Assembly: GCA_963575745.1 (NCBI GenBank)
Contig: CAUYUJ010016472.1
Coordinates: 108,558 to 172,557, forward strand
Reading direction: 5' to 3'
Source of the DNA: Prorocentrum cordatum
Taxonomy: Eukaryota > Sar > Dinophyceae > Prorocentrales > Prorocentraceae
Length of the DNA stretch: 64,000 nucleotides
The notes beneath the pieces are model-generated. The model searched no databases. It saw nothing but the letters and a program-made list of their open reading frames with translations, and was not told the DNA's origin. Position 1 is the stretch's first letter; each line of letters opens with the position of its first letter. A program made the translations under genes and the position numbers. Below, piece by piece: positions 11,765 through 25,259 of this stretch.

Positions 11765-14100
11765 GGGTGTTGAAAAAAATCGTTCCGGATTCCTATCGTC
11801 TCGCCTCCTCTCCTCTGATCTCCCCATGATCTCCAGCCCTGCGAGCGTATTTGGTTTAGCGGATCAGCTCTTCCGAAATTCTACATGCCTCACCTCCCGG
11901 AGGGAGTTGCCCATCTCCGTACCTCCTTTCCCAGTGGTCTGGACGGGGGGCGCGAGGGGAAGCAGCATCATTGACGACACCCGATGGCTCCAGGATGGCC
12001 AGGATAGACCTAGATTAAAGGGGCCCTGGGACACACAAATACCTAGACTCAAATGGCAGGATTCCCTCAATGATTTCATAGTTTCTTGAGCTTCGTTTTC
12101 CGAGACGACCCAAGATGATAGCTCGAGGTGGCCACTGAGCCTCGCAAAGATGCCCCCGAGACTGGCCTGTCAGACGGCGCCAGAAAAGGCCCCAAGAGGG
12201 CCCCGGAAGGCTGCACACGAGGGCCTCAAAGTTCCACGGGGCCGCGAGTTGCCGAGTTCATGTTTGAGGCCCGCCCCGGGCAAACGGAGGGAGCACAGGG
12301 GCCTCTTGGCAACAGAATTTGCGTCTGTCGCAGGGCACCAGACACACGAGCGTAACGAGGGACCATGGGACCACGAGTCACTGACACCACTGTGACTGAC
12401 CAGACCTAAGCCACTAGCCAAGCGATCAAAATCAAATACAGGATCGCGCCAAGTCGCCTTGGCAAGAAGCTGTCATGCACATGTTACACGTTGGTGTGGG
12501 GGGAGCACTGCACGCGTGGTGAGCTTTCTTAGTGGTCTCGCACGGGGGTGGAGGTCGTCGTGGAGGTCGTCAGCCTTGACCGTTGCTAGGCCGCTGGCCC
12601 GTCGAGCTCCCTGGCACAGGGATGTGGTTGTTTGAGGCCTGGGACTTTAAGGGGGGTGCAGATTACGCAGCTTGCCGCAGTACCCGAGCTTTTGGGTACC
12701 TCCTTTTTCTTTAGTCTATTGTTTTTCTTCGCGCTCAGGGGGTGTTGTGGGCTCGGCGGCGTGGGGGTGCAGGTTACGCTGCTTGCCTTTGAACCCGAGC
12801 CTTGGGGTTCCCCCCGCCGCCGTTGCCCCTTTCCCCCAATCCCATTTTTCTTTGGGGCTCGTGCTTCCCAGTGCACGGCCAGGTGGGCCACTCGGGCCTG
12901 GCGACCGTCGCACGGGGAAGTCTTTGGGAGCTGGGCACGGGGGCGCTCTGGTCCCGACCGTCGCTCTTCCCACCTCCAACTCGTTGGAGGGGGCTGCCCC
13001 ACGGGCGCAACGCCGTCTGTGTGGCCTTTTTGCGCCAAGCGTGCGTCCACATATGGTTTTTATCCCTCAGCTGCGCCTTAGCCAACTCTTGGCTAGAGGC
13101 GCAGAGGCACAGAGTCTCGCCGCGCCCTCTGCCTCTCCCCAGGTCTTCGGCAGCAGGAACCCTATCGGGTCCTGCAGCCTTTTGGTGCATGCTTCTTAGA
13201 AGCTGCTCCACCTGGCCTGCCCACGGCAGCTCAGTGCTGTCTTTGGCACCGCGGTCGATGTCCACGGCGGGGGGGAAAAATAAATCGTGTGTTTGTGGTT
13301 TCTCCTTTTTCTGAGTTGACTCCAGCCTGAGGTCGGCGTTCAACTGGGAGTGGCGCGGGCGGCCGTGTGTTGTGGGGTGGCGTCCCCGCGCAATTCGCAG
13401 CGGGCCACGGCGGCCCGCCGCCCTGTTGCTGCGAGGCCCGGCGGCATGTGGATTCCTGCAGGCACCCTGGGCGCCCTCCTCCAGGAGGTGGGCCGCTCAT
13501 TGGGCGGCCGGTCCAGACGGTTGTGCCGCGCAGGAAAGAAACAGGGGACGAGTGCGCAGCCTGGTCTTTCGCCGTTTTGCAGACCCCAGGCGGCCCCTGG
13601 GGCTCGACAGAATGATCGGTGCTTGCGCGACAGAGCGCTTTCATTTACGGAGCTGGGCTCCTTGGCGCGAACGGCCGAACGACCCCTGCAGCGTGACACT
13701 CTGGCAACAAAGTTGGCCGCAACAATAATCCTCGGTTTAACGCTGACGCCGCTCCAGCAGACAGAGCTCGTCGATGGCTTCCGGGGGCGGTGCGACCGTC
13801 CCGGTCGTGCATCCACGGGTCAGGCCAGGTCCCGGAAGCCCGGGCCGCAGACCATCACAGGGTCTGGTGGCACGGGAGTGGGAGAGGAGGGTTCAGATCG
13901 GGCGCGGAGGGATTTGTTGTTGTTATCTGGTTGTTCGTTATGTTTTTCAATTTCAACGCGGTGTAGGCATGAGTAGTCGGGCTGAGGGCTGTCGCGTGGT
14001 GGCCAGCTGCAGCACAGGTGGTTGAATGATTGTATCTCGGGTGGCTTGACCCTGGCCCCACGAGTTGGGGTGCCTGATACACGCGCCACGTACAACAGCG
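11765..14100. other. no recognisable gene; small duplications
   Basis: 12140-12245 is CCAAGAGG-like. A GTGCA(G/A)(G/A)TTACGC(A/T)GCTTGCC block with a following CCCGAGC.TTGGG is duplicated at 12656-12705 and 12768-12812. Frames up to 208 codons at 12.6-14.0 kb overlap on both strands and show no family signature. Confidence 0.45.
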
Positions 14101-14149
14101 CACGCACGTGCGCACAAAGAAAACTGCCTGGATGTCGTCAGAAACGGTG

Positions 14150-14470
14150 TGAAGCTGACCCCTGGTGTAAAGAACGCCAGGACGGTAAGCCGTCAACACC
14201 GCTGTGTCTGAGGAAAGACGCACGCAAAACCCCGAGGCGTCGCAACGGTAAGGGTGGGAACCCACCCCCGTGCAAACCCACAGGATCTAACCAACATACG
14301 TGCTGCGCACCTCCCCCCCGCAACTGGGGTGACTGATTCTCGTGCAAACGCGTGTGCTCCCGAACGCACTACAATGAAATAGGCAAGGCCAGGACGAGTC
14401 GGAAAAGCCTACCCCTGGCGTGAGTAACGCCAGGACGATAGGCAAGCTCCATCCCTGGTGTGGGCCTGAC
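14150..14470 (-). other. stem-loop-rich sequence 3' of LINE-B
   Basis: Two related hairpins: CCTGGTG-TAAAGAA-CGCCAGG at about 14161-14181 and CCTGGCG-TGAGTAA-CGCCAGG at about 14412-14432, with 7-bp stems and 7-nt loops. They lie downstream of the LINE-B RNase H on the minus strand, where many LINEs carry a 3' stem-loop recognised by their RT. That role is inference. Confidence 0.5.
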
Positions 14471-14985
14471 ACTCAGCCGATGAGCCAGTGCCCCCGTGGC
14501 GGAGCCCTCCAGATGAGCCCTCTGGCCACTGGTCGGAGCGAACTGGGCCCGCCTGCTTCCGCTCCAATGCGGCGGGAGAAGGCTTCAATCGGAAGAGTCT
14601 GACTCGACAACTCCGTCCTCCGCTGGTGGCCGCGCGGCCAGGCTGCGTTCGGTAGTCCACACTCGAACTCCAGGTTGGTGTGGATGCTTCCCGAGAAGCA
14701 CGTTCCTCCAAACGTTTTTTGGGCGTCCATGTTACGTTCGCACCTCTTCCAATGGAGGTTGCTCTTCAATGGTGACGTGCTAAAAGACGCAGTGCAGTGA
14801 ACACAGATGAACAGGTTAGAACTGTTCGAGCAAGCGAAACAAACGACTGCGTGGTTATTGTTGTTGATCCTTTCCATGTCTGGGCCAACCACTACACCAG
14901 GGCAGACACGGGGGTGGGGTTGGCCTCCCTGCCCAGGCATGACGCTCTGGACAATCTCAATTCTGGTAGCCGTGCAGCACACGGC

Positions 14986-15686
14986 TCATCTCCATAATTT
15001 AGCGACCCAGACCCAGGAACACATAACTTTGGGATCTCGATCTGGCCGAGGAGGTGCCACATACTCAACATCCCCATCTTCACATAGGGAGGGGAAGCAA
15101 GGCAAAAGTTTCATCACCAAAACACAAAAAGCCGAAACCGGCTTTACTTGATGACCGATGTCGTCGAGCATTATACTGTCACTAGGGTGCAGGTTCAAAG
15201 CCTCGTCGGCCCCTTCATCTGCATTTGTTTCCGACACGTCTAAAAAGCTTCTCGTCGGTCAGCCCAGGTTCATTCAGCGACAAGTGGGCTTTCACTTTGC
15301 TGGCCGACTGGATGTGCTCAACACCATCGTCGCACCTAGCTTGGATCATGTGACCCGCATAGACACGCTTATGGTCCGACAGGGCACCTAGAGGGACAAG
15401 GTATTGCTGCAGAACATTCATACAGTCAGTGTAGAGGTCCGAGGGGCCCCCTAAGGCCCATGGTGGCACCCGTGAACACCGAACATTCGGCACACTGCGG
15501 AGTCTCAGGCAAGGACGCGTGGACAGGACAACACATTTCACACTGTCTAAGTCCATTCTCGAATGAAGTGCAAGCCCAAGCGGCTCTGCTCAGCTCTTTT
15601 ATGGTATGCCTACGACAGGACCCATCAACAAACATTTGGCCCTGGATAACATAAGGGTCGGGAGGCTCCTCGACAAACCATTTCAC
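14986..15686 (-). pseudogene. LINE-B RNase H domain, frameshifted
   Basis: Landmarks are spread over three frames: GQMFVDGSCR (first catalytic Asp), TPQCAECSVF (Glu), YTDCMNVL (second Asp), SKVKAHLSL, and in the last frame ADEGADEALNL (final Asp block). The order matches RNase H1-like domains at the C-terminus of dinoflagellate LINEs. All acidic residues are present, but at least two frameshifts break the reading. Confidence 0.7.
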
Positions 15687-16354
15687 GGTCCAGGATCCTT
15701 CCGACAGGGGGGGGCGGGATAATAATCTCCTGGATGTGGCACGCCTCCTCGAGTGACAGCGAAAAGCAAAAATCTGTCGGTCACGAAATGATCTATTGCA
15801 TCCAGCACTTCCTGATCGACAACTTCAGAACGCAGCCCAGCCAGTTTAGGACACTTCCATAAACGATGAAAAAGTGTGTCTATACATCCACATCCCAATG
15901 GACACAGGTCCGAATGCTGGTATCCCCGACTGATGGCGTACAACCTAATCCAAATCGCACCAATACTCGCCGCTCTCAGGGCTCCTTTCTCCAGAGGCAA
16001 ACATGTCCTTGACGCAAGGTGCCTCATCACCATATCGAAACAAGCTCTATGGGGAAAGTGATGCTTGTCCCCGATTGCGAGCTCAAGCTTGCGGAACACG
16101 GCATGGCGCAACTGCAGGCGGAGCATTGCCGGAGACTGAAGAACCATCGAAATTTCATAACCTCGATCCGTGATCAAGGTACAGAAATTTGGCATTTGCC
16201 ATCCCAAGCGCTCGAGAGATTTTCGCATCGCGGACCCAGGGCCAGAAACACTACGCCACGTTCGGAGTGGTTTCCCATATATGTGCTCCCAGGAGTCCCG
16301 AAGCTGCTGAAAAGAAATCGTAGACAGATGAACTCCGAGCCTGGTATCAAACAC
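15683..16354 (-). pseudogene. LINE-B post-RT region with zinc knuckle
   Basis: A 223-codon frame. Its second half carries CPLGCGCIDTLFHRLWKC, a Cys/Cys...His-x4-Cys knuckle typical of the segment between RT and RNase H in this class. The first half, with WEHIYGKPLRTW and LRLQLRHAVFRKLE, is the helical region after the RT thumb. Its role in LINEs is probably nucleic acid binding. It starts at a junction with a foldback repeat, so the N-terminal side is lost. Confidence 0.7.
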
Positions 16355-16503
16355 ATGAACTTTGGCGCTCCGCGCAGATTCCTTCGATCCGAGCTGGACC
16401 CCCCCCCTCCCTGGGCGGCACCGGAGGCGCCAGGGAGGGGGGCCCAGCGCGGATCCAAGAAATCCGCGCAGAGCGCCAAAAGTTCATGTGTCTGTGGTTT
16501 GAT
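16346..16503. mobile_element. 158-bp foldback element
   Basis: Two arms of about 70 bp are near-perfect reverse complements around a short GGCGGCACCGGAGGCGCC centre (about 16414-16431). The outer ends read ATCAAAC and GTTTGAT; inner landmarks are CACATGAACTTT and AAAAGTTCATGTG. It sits exactly at the broken edge of LINE-B. Confidence 0.8.
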
Positions 16504-17112
16504 CTTCTTCGATGATTGCACCACTCGCCTCCTCCCCTCCCCACCCGACACACCATCCCGTCTGCTGGGAGGCCTCTCGCGCCTTCGCCTCGACCCGCTG
16601 CAGGTCCTCCACGGAGTCGCCGCGCGCCTCCGACTCCACGGCCGCGCGCAGCGTGTCCGCCAGCTGGCCCAGGGCAAATGACGAGGGGCCCTCCTGGGCG
16701 AGCAGACTGACCCCGTCCTGCCGCCTTCTGTCAGAAGCCGGGCGCAAGCTGGCAAACCCGTGGCTGCTAAAACGAAGCTCCGGGAAACTGTTGCTTGGTT
16801 GCTACTTAGCGCGCTGAGTTTTATTCCGGGTTTGTTTCTCCTCCAGGAAGACCCGTTTAGCAACGCCAGCCCTCGCCCAGCTTCAGATTCTGCAGTCCTG
16901 AGCACCTACAGGATCGAGAACCTGCTGACTGCAGGCCCCGTCCCAAATTTCGCTGCCCCCCTCGCATGCGCTCACCATCCAACATCCTTTCCTGACACTC
17001 CCCCCAGGGCATCACCAGCGCAGGGCTGGCACTCCCCTCTTGTCAGGCCCTCCTCTCGAAGCTCTTCAAAGGTGCAAAGCGCTCTCCTCGCCATCCCCCC
17101 CTCTTCCCTTAA
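16504..17112. other. no recognisable gene
   Basis: Short frames on both strands; nothing identifiable. A weak relative of the foldback's outer flank (TGTGTTTGTGGTTTCTCC) occurs separately near 13286. Confidence 0.4.
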
Positions 17113-17289
17113 GTCGGGCCTGTCCCTCCACAGGAAGGATATCCAAAAATAGTCAACAAATAGTCAAGGGACGATGTTTGAACAATGTTGTTCCCCACAT
17201 CCAAAATGGGGTTCTTGTTTCCCACATCCAAAGTGGGGTTCTGGTTTTCTCTGGACACCCCGCGCAGGAACAGGAACCCACCATCATCA

Positions 17290-17387
17290 TCATCACTCAT
17301 TCCTCACTCACTCACTCTCTCATCATCCCTCACACACTCACTCACTCACTCACTCACTCACTCACTCACTCACTCACTCACTCACAT

Positions 17388-17472
<85 letters not shown>

Positions 17473-17600
17473 GTGTGCGCGTGAGAGAGTGTGATGATGA
17501 TGATGATGATCATCATCATCATCAGTCAGTCAGTCAGTCAGTCAGTCAGTCAGTCAGTCAGTCAGTCAGCCAGTCAGTCACTGATTCACTCACTCACTCG
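17290..17600. repeat. compound microsatellite TCAC-ATG-CAGT, copy 1
   Basis: A CATC/TCAC tract, then CATATG, then about 80 bp of ATG units, a short GTGTGCGCGTGAGAGA spacer, a GATGATCATC inverted junction and a CAGT tract. A second copy is at 18470-18750 with the same order and spacer, so the compound unit was duplicated as a block. Confidence 0.95.
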
Positions 17601-17603
17601 CCT

Positions 17604-18596
17604 TGGGCCTCGTCTGTGAGTGAATTATGAGGAAGTCTCAAGCGGGACACCCTCCCTATGGGGCCCGCGGATCATGTTACTAATCCGAGCGGGTCGTCCA
17701 ATTCCTGTAACTGTCGCCGCTTTTGAGCTCTCGCGCTGCCAGAACGCCATTCCCAGGCCACATGGGCCTCGTCTGTGAGTGAATTGCGAAGACGTCTCAA
17801 GCGGGAGCCCCCTCCCTATGGGGCCCGCGGATCATGTTACTAATCCGAGCGGGTCATCCAATTCCTGTAACTGTCGCCACTTTTGGGCTCTCGCGCTGCC
17901 AGAACGCCATTCCCAGGCCACATGGGCCTCGTCTGTGAGTGAATTGCGAGGAAGTCTCAAGCGGGAGCCCCCTCCCTATGGGGCCCGTGGGTCACTTTAC
18001 TAATCCAAGCGGGTCATCCAATTCCTGTACTGTCGCCACTTTTGGGCTCTCGCGCTGCCAGAACGCCATTCCCAGGCCACATTTTGAATGCCCAGAGCCA
18101 ACTGTAGGCCACTTCGTGTTCTTCGTGCTCCCAGAACACCAGCTCCCGGGCCACATTTTGAATGCCCGGAGCCAACTGTAAGCCACTTCGTGTTCTTCGT
18201 GTTCCCAGAACACCACTCCCGGGCCACATTCTGAATGTCCGGAGCCACCTGTAGGCCACTTCGTGTTCGTCGTGTTCCCAGAGCGCTACTCCTGGCACGT
18301 ATCCCCGCGCCAGGGCGAAAAGAAATATACGCAGAAGAGACAGCCAGGACGCCTCACAAACCACGAGGACGACGGTGAGGGCTTTTTCCAGATTCGCCCA
18401 GAGGATCCTCAAGCGGGGTCCTTCCGTCGGAGTAAGTTTCTCTGGACACCCCGCGCAGGAACAGGAACCCACCATCATCATCATCACTCATTCCTCACTC
18501 ACTCACTCACTCATCATCCCTCACACACTCACTCACTCACTCACTCACTCACTCACTCACTCACTCACTCACTCACTCACTCCTCAGCACTCACAT

Positions 18597-18669
<73 letters not shown>

Positions 18670-19372
18670 GTGCGCGCGTGAGACAGTGTGATGATCATCA
18701 TCATCACCAGTCAGTCAGTCACTCACTCACTCACTCACTCACTCGCCCTGGGCCTCGTCTGTGAGTGAATTGCGAGGAAGTCTCAAGCGGGAGCCCCCTC
18801 CCTATGGGGCCCGCGGATCATGATACTAATCCGAGCGGGTCATCCAATTCCTGTAACTGTCGCCACTGTTGGGCTCTCGCGCTGCCAGAACGCCACTCCC
18901 AGGCCACATATGTGAGTGAATTGCGAGGAAGTCTCCAGCGGGAGCCCCCTCCCTATGGGGCCCGCGGATTATGTTACTAATCCGAGCGGGTCATCCAATT
19001 CCTGTAACTGTCACATTTTTGGGCTCTCGCGCTGCCAGAACGCCACTCCCAGGCCACGTTTGTGAGTGAATTGCGGAAGTCTCAAGCGGGAGCCCCCTCC
19101 CTATGGGGCCCGCGGATCATGTTACTAATCCGAGCGGGTCATCAAATTCCTGTACTCTCGCCACTTTTGGGCTCTCTCGCTGCCAGAACGCCATTCCCAG
19201 GCCACACTTTGAATGCCCGGGACCAAGAGTACGCCACTTCGTGATCTTCGTGCTCCCAGAACACCATTCCCGGGACACATTTTGAATGCCCGGAGCCAAC
19301 TGTAGGCCACTTCGTGTTCTTCGTGTTCCCAGAACACAACTCCCGGGCCACATTCTGAATGTCTGGAGCCAA
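17604..19372. repeat. 160-bp satellite units interleaved with 73-bp units
   Basis: Units of about 160 bp starting GGGCCTCGTCTGTGAGTG occur at 17605, 17764, 17924 and 18750, with shortened copies near 18910 and 19060. They flow into 73-bp units (AATGCCCGGAGCCAACTGTA core) at 18085-18285 and 19210-19370. Confidence 0.9.
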
Positions 19373-19626
19373 AACAGGAGGGCGAGGTCAGGGGCAACGT
19401 AGGGAGCGGGGGGAGGGCCCGCGCCAGGGCGAGAAGGAATATACGCAGAAGAGACAGCCAGGACGCCTCACAAACCACGAGGACGACGGTGAGGGCTTTT
19501 TCCAGATTCGCCCAGAGGATCCTCATGTGGGGTCCTTCCGTCGGAGTAATTTGCATGATTGGAATATGTTCGCTGTTGTTTTGCACTGTTTCGCCAAAAT
19601 CCCCCTGCAGAGGGGACAGGCCCGAC

Positions 19627-20498
19627 CTGAGCCGCCCCGTGAGCCGCACTCCTCGGCCCTGCACGCGACGAGCGCTCCACGCCCGGCAGCACCCCGGCAG
19701 AACGCCGCAGCGGCGGCTCGGCGGCGCCCCCGCAGCTGGAGAGCACTCTTCTTCCACGGGGCGGGATGAGCAGAGAGGGGCCTGTTCTCCACCACCACCA
19801 CCACCACCACCACCACCACCACCATAAGTAGGAGGGGGGGTCCTCCTCCTCCTCCTCCTCCTCCTCGTCCTCCTCCTCCTCCTCCTCTTACTCCTCCTCC
19901 TCCTCCTCCTCCTCCTCCTCCTCCTCCTCTTTGTCCTCCTCCTCATCCACCACCTCCTTCCCCCCTCCAACTGATGGTGGTGGTGGTAAAAAAGGCCCAT
20001 CAGGGTAGGGGAAAGAGCGGGGGAATGATGGAAGCAGGAAGGAGAGGGGGGAAATGAGGGAGCGAGGGAGAGAGAGGAGGGGAGGCGGTGAAGGAAGAGT
20101 GGGGCAAAGGGGATGGGAAATGGGGAGGGGGGAAGGGAGATCAACCCTTTCCGCATTGCACTCCCTGGCCTCTGCCAGACGAAGATCATGTCATCCCCTC
20201 GTAGACACTGTGGAGTGAGCTACTTGGTCGCTACCGTGTCCAATGTTAGCAGCAGCGCCCCTCACACGCTTACGTGTGTCATACCTCTCAATGGAGGGTC
20301 GAGCCCCAAAACAGGCAAAGGCCACTTGCTGGCTTGATCCAGGGTGAAGAGCAGCCTGGAAACATCTACGAATCCAATGTCTATGATGGTGTTTTCGGGC
20401 GCCGAAGCGAATTTCGCGCACGACGGCGGCCACATACAATATTTCCATCGTTTGCATGCCACCTTCCTCTCTTGGTTCTAATGGAACACCATCGTTCC
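19627..20498. other. no gene; TCC/CAC tracts
   Basis: 19785-19825 is a CAC tract; 19840-19935 a TCC tract; 20000-20150 is purine-rich. Nothing coding is recognised at 20150-20498. Confidence 0.6.
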
Positions 20499-20925
20499 CA
20501 AATCAGTGCTTACACTGAAAGGGTCCTAGCGGAAGTTGAAAGACTTGGCGAAAATTTCCCGCCGATTTTGGTGGCAGGCTGGGTTCCCAAGTTCCTGGTT
20601 CCCGGTTCCCGGGTTCCCAGGTTCCTGGTTCGGGATTCTGGGCCGATTTCGGTGGGCGGCGGGGTTCCAAGGTTTCTGGGTTCCTGGTCGATCTTCTTAT
20701 CGATCGCTCTAGCCATCGATCCCATGACTCATTCCTCGATCGATCCTATTATCGATCTTACAAGCGATCTCACTATCGAGTCCACAATCGATATCACGAT
20801 CATTTCACGATCGATCTCATTGGATCGACTTCACTATCGGTCTCACGATCGACCTTACAGTCGTCCTCATTCATCATCCCACGATCGATCTCACCATCGA
20901 TCTCAATATCAATATCACTAATTTT
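20499..20925. repeat. dispersed minisatellite block: GGTTCCCGG plus GATCGATCTCAC
   Basis: A unique leader (CCTAGCGGAAGTTGAAAGA) precedes GGTTCCCGGGTTCC units (20570-20690), then ATCGATCTCACT units (20690-20925). The leader and the GGTTCCC part recur at 26120-26310, and ATCGATCTCACT units recur at 29940-30115. Confidence 0.85.
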
Positions 20926-21330
20926 CAAACCATACACGGATTGGGGCTTCTATCCTGTGTAATATCGCAACTTTTGGCCGCTATGTTGCATGCCAAGAAG
21001 AGCACCACTCGCTTGCTGAGACCAACGTGCACCACATTCCTCCTCGGAACACGCGCGAAGCCCGCTGTCATCGCAATCTCCTGAAGCCTTACAGAAGGAA
21101 GGTTTGTTTCATTCGGGGGTGCCGGGGTAACGAATGCTACCCTTCGGTGGAGTGGCGCGGGATGACGGTGACAGAGGCTGCACCGTAGCAGCACGGCAAA
21201 ATGCCTGGCCCTTGCAATATCACTGCACCGACCTTGTAGTTGTGTTGCAGCGGATATTTGCGCGGATTTTTGCCAATGCAAACCCCGAAACGGCAAGTGA
21301 AAAACGGACTGAATGTCGCGTGGATTTGTT
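20926..21330. other. no recognisable gene
   Basis: Only short frames on both strands; nothing identifiable. Confidence 0.4.
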
Positions 21331-23501
<2,171 letters not shown>

Positions 23502-23882
23502 TCCTTCGCCAGGCTGAGGTTAGTCGTCGTCCCTGGCCGAAACAATCCACACTATTCGCCTCGAAATCCGGGACATACTTCTCCAGGCCACTCCGGGCCC
23601 ATCCTTTCGTTTTCCGAACGAAATCCAGTCTGCGATGTTGGCGCCATGGGCAATACCGCGTGAGCGGCGACAAGGAACGGGTCCTACGCGAGATGGCACA
23701 GCGACCTTACGCCGCAGCTGACACGAGCCGCGGGCACGGCACGCCACATTCAAAACGGGGGCGCTCGCGCGCCATCTTACGCGGACAGCTTACGCGCGAA
23801 TGTCGGCGCATTCGCCCCCACTTTTTGGGGTCGCCCACGTGATGCCTGCGAGCAGGACACTATGCACGGTAGCGCGTATCAC

Positions 23883-24741
23883 AATTCGCCGGCCCAACGG
23901 GCCAGAGGCGTGCTAAGATCTCCGGTAACTGGTTAACAATTCTCTAGTTCGCGCGCGCGGGGCGGCCCCTGGGGGTCCCCGGGCGGAAAGTACCCCGGCA
24001 AGGTCCTGAGAGAGTCCCGGGAGGAGTCCCCCAGAGAGCTCCAGGAGCGCTCCATGAGCGCACCAACAGGGCTCCGAGACGTCCCCGAGAGCCCCAAGAA
24101 AGGCCAAGAGGCCCCCAAGAGGCCCCCAAGATGGTACACGAGGGGTCCGACATGCCACAAGATCGCTCCAAGACGCCCAAGATAGCCCCCAGACGCCCCA
24201 AGAGGCCTCCAAGAGCACTCCCAAGAGGGCCCCCGGAGGCAAAATTCATTGTTTTTCCTTAGGTTTTTGAAAGATTTTGGAGCTTCCACCTTTTCGGCTT
24301 CCCGACGCCCCAAGACGGCCCAAGAGGCCCCCAAGATCGCCCCAAGAGGGCCCAAGAGGCCCCCAAGAGGGCCCCAAGATGGCCCAAGAGGGCTCGAAGA
24401 CGGCCCAAGAAGCCTCCAAGACGGTCCAAGAGGGCCCCAAGAACGCCCCCAAAGGGGCCCCAGAGAGGGAACACGAAACAACATTTCGAGCCCTCGGCCC
24501 TAAGAAGCCCCTACGAGGCCCCAAGAGGCCCCTAAGAGGCCCCAAGAGGCCCCCACGAGGCCCTCAGGAGGCCCCCAAGAGTCCCCCAAGCGGCCCCAGG
24601 AGGCCCCCCAAATGCCCCCCCGAGCGCCCCAGGAGTCCCCCAAGCGGCCCCAGGAACCCCCAAAGCGCCGCATTGACACCAGGCCCTCGGGCAAACGGCA
24701 GACATGAGACTGTATGGGCCGGCGGAATGAGCGAAGCGATT
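23883..24741 (+). mobile_element. F4 (CCAAGAGG family) element, full copy 1
   Basis: The left end AATTCGCCGGCCCAACGGG with following GCTAAGATCTCCGG, and the right end GGCGGAATGAGCGAAGCGAT, are both shared with the copy at 31732-33041. The interior is tandem degenerate CCCCAAGAGGCC units around an AT-richer core at 24242-24296 that ends CCACCTTTTCGGCTTCCC. Long Pro/Arg/Lys-rich frames are artefacts of the repeat. Confidence 0.7.
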
Positions 24742-25024
24742 AAATAACCTTCAAACGCCACACATACGCGCGCCAGCATACCGGACCCTGTCAGCACCGC
24801 GAGTGCTCATGAGCGCCACGATGTTTCTTCGGGCGCCAACGGGCGCCTCTGAGCGGCTTTCTGGCGCAGCCGACACGGAGTTTGGAGGGCCGACAAAATC
24901 CATCCACCACCGTGCCTTGAGGCACGAAGCAGAGGTACCCTCAGGCTCTCCTGTGCTCTCTGTCCTGAACCCTGAATTCTAATAAGGGGCCTCGACCATG
25001 CATTCCCAGACTGTTCGGGCTCCA

Positions 25025-25241
25025 ATCAGCAGAGCGGCGCTCTGCTAATTTTGCCTCCAGGCATGCGCACTCGCTGCTCTCCCCCTCATTAGCAGAGCGC
25101 TTCTCTGCTAAGTGGCCTCAAAGCAGGGGTCCCCATCCTGATCGGGCTCTGATCAGCAGAGCGTCGCTCTGCTGAGTGGCCTCAGAGCATGTGCGCGTTC
25201 ACTGCTCCTCCTCTTATTAGCAAAGCTCCACCCTGCTGATT
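25025..25241. repeat. four regularly spaced AGCAGAGC hairpins
   Basis: Hairpins with stems AGCAGAGC/GCTCTGCT start at 25028, 25091, 25155 and 25219, spacing 63, 64 and 64 bp. The first and third have 8-9 bp perfect stems with 3-nt loops; the second has a 7-bp stem; the fourth is degenerate. Every second spacer carries a TCAGAGCATG(T/C)G(C/T)-like block. Confidence 0.8.
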
Positions 25242-25259
25242 TGACTCAGAGCATGCGTA

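Larger units (their letters stand above)
14986..16354 (-). mobile_element. LINE-B, 3' part of a decayed LINE
   Basis: Only the C-terminal region survives: post-RT region with a zinc knuckle (16354-15683) and a frameshifted RNase H domain (15686-14986). Four pieces occupy all three minus frames. Upstream (above 16354) a foldback element abuts and no RT palm is found, so the copy is 5' truncated. Confidence 0.75.
17113..19626 (-). mobile_element. F1 element copy 2 (2.5 kb, satellite-filled)
   Basis: GTCGGGCCTGTCCC at 17113-17126 and GGGACAGGCCCGAC at 19613-19626 form perfect 14-bp inverted ends. The low end has the right-type subterminal sequence (ACAGGAAGGATATCC) and the high end the left-type (CCAAAATCCCCCTGCAG), so the element is inverted relative to copy 1. 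On the minus strand the edges read CTCAG|GTCGGG and CCCGACTTAAG. The interior carries compound TCAC/ATG/CAGT microsatellites (17290-17600, 18470-18750), a 160-bp tandem repeat, 73-bp units shared with family F2, and a duplicated block of about 130 bp (18300-18435, 19420-19550). No gene. Confidence 0.75.

Noticed and set aside
10918-12089. Long plus-strand frames of about 300 codons
   Set aside because: Produced by the 303-bp in-frame duplication and TCC tracts; Pro/Ser low complexity, overlapping frames on both strands.
19125-20189. 354-codon minus frame
   Set aside because: Crosses satellite units and TCC tracts; no domain, composition-driven.
25025-25241. CRISPR-like array (regular 64-bp spacing of palindromic repeats)
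   Set aside because: Only four degenerate hairpins, spacers are related to each other, no cas genes, eukaryotic context.
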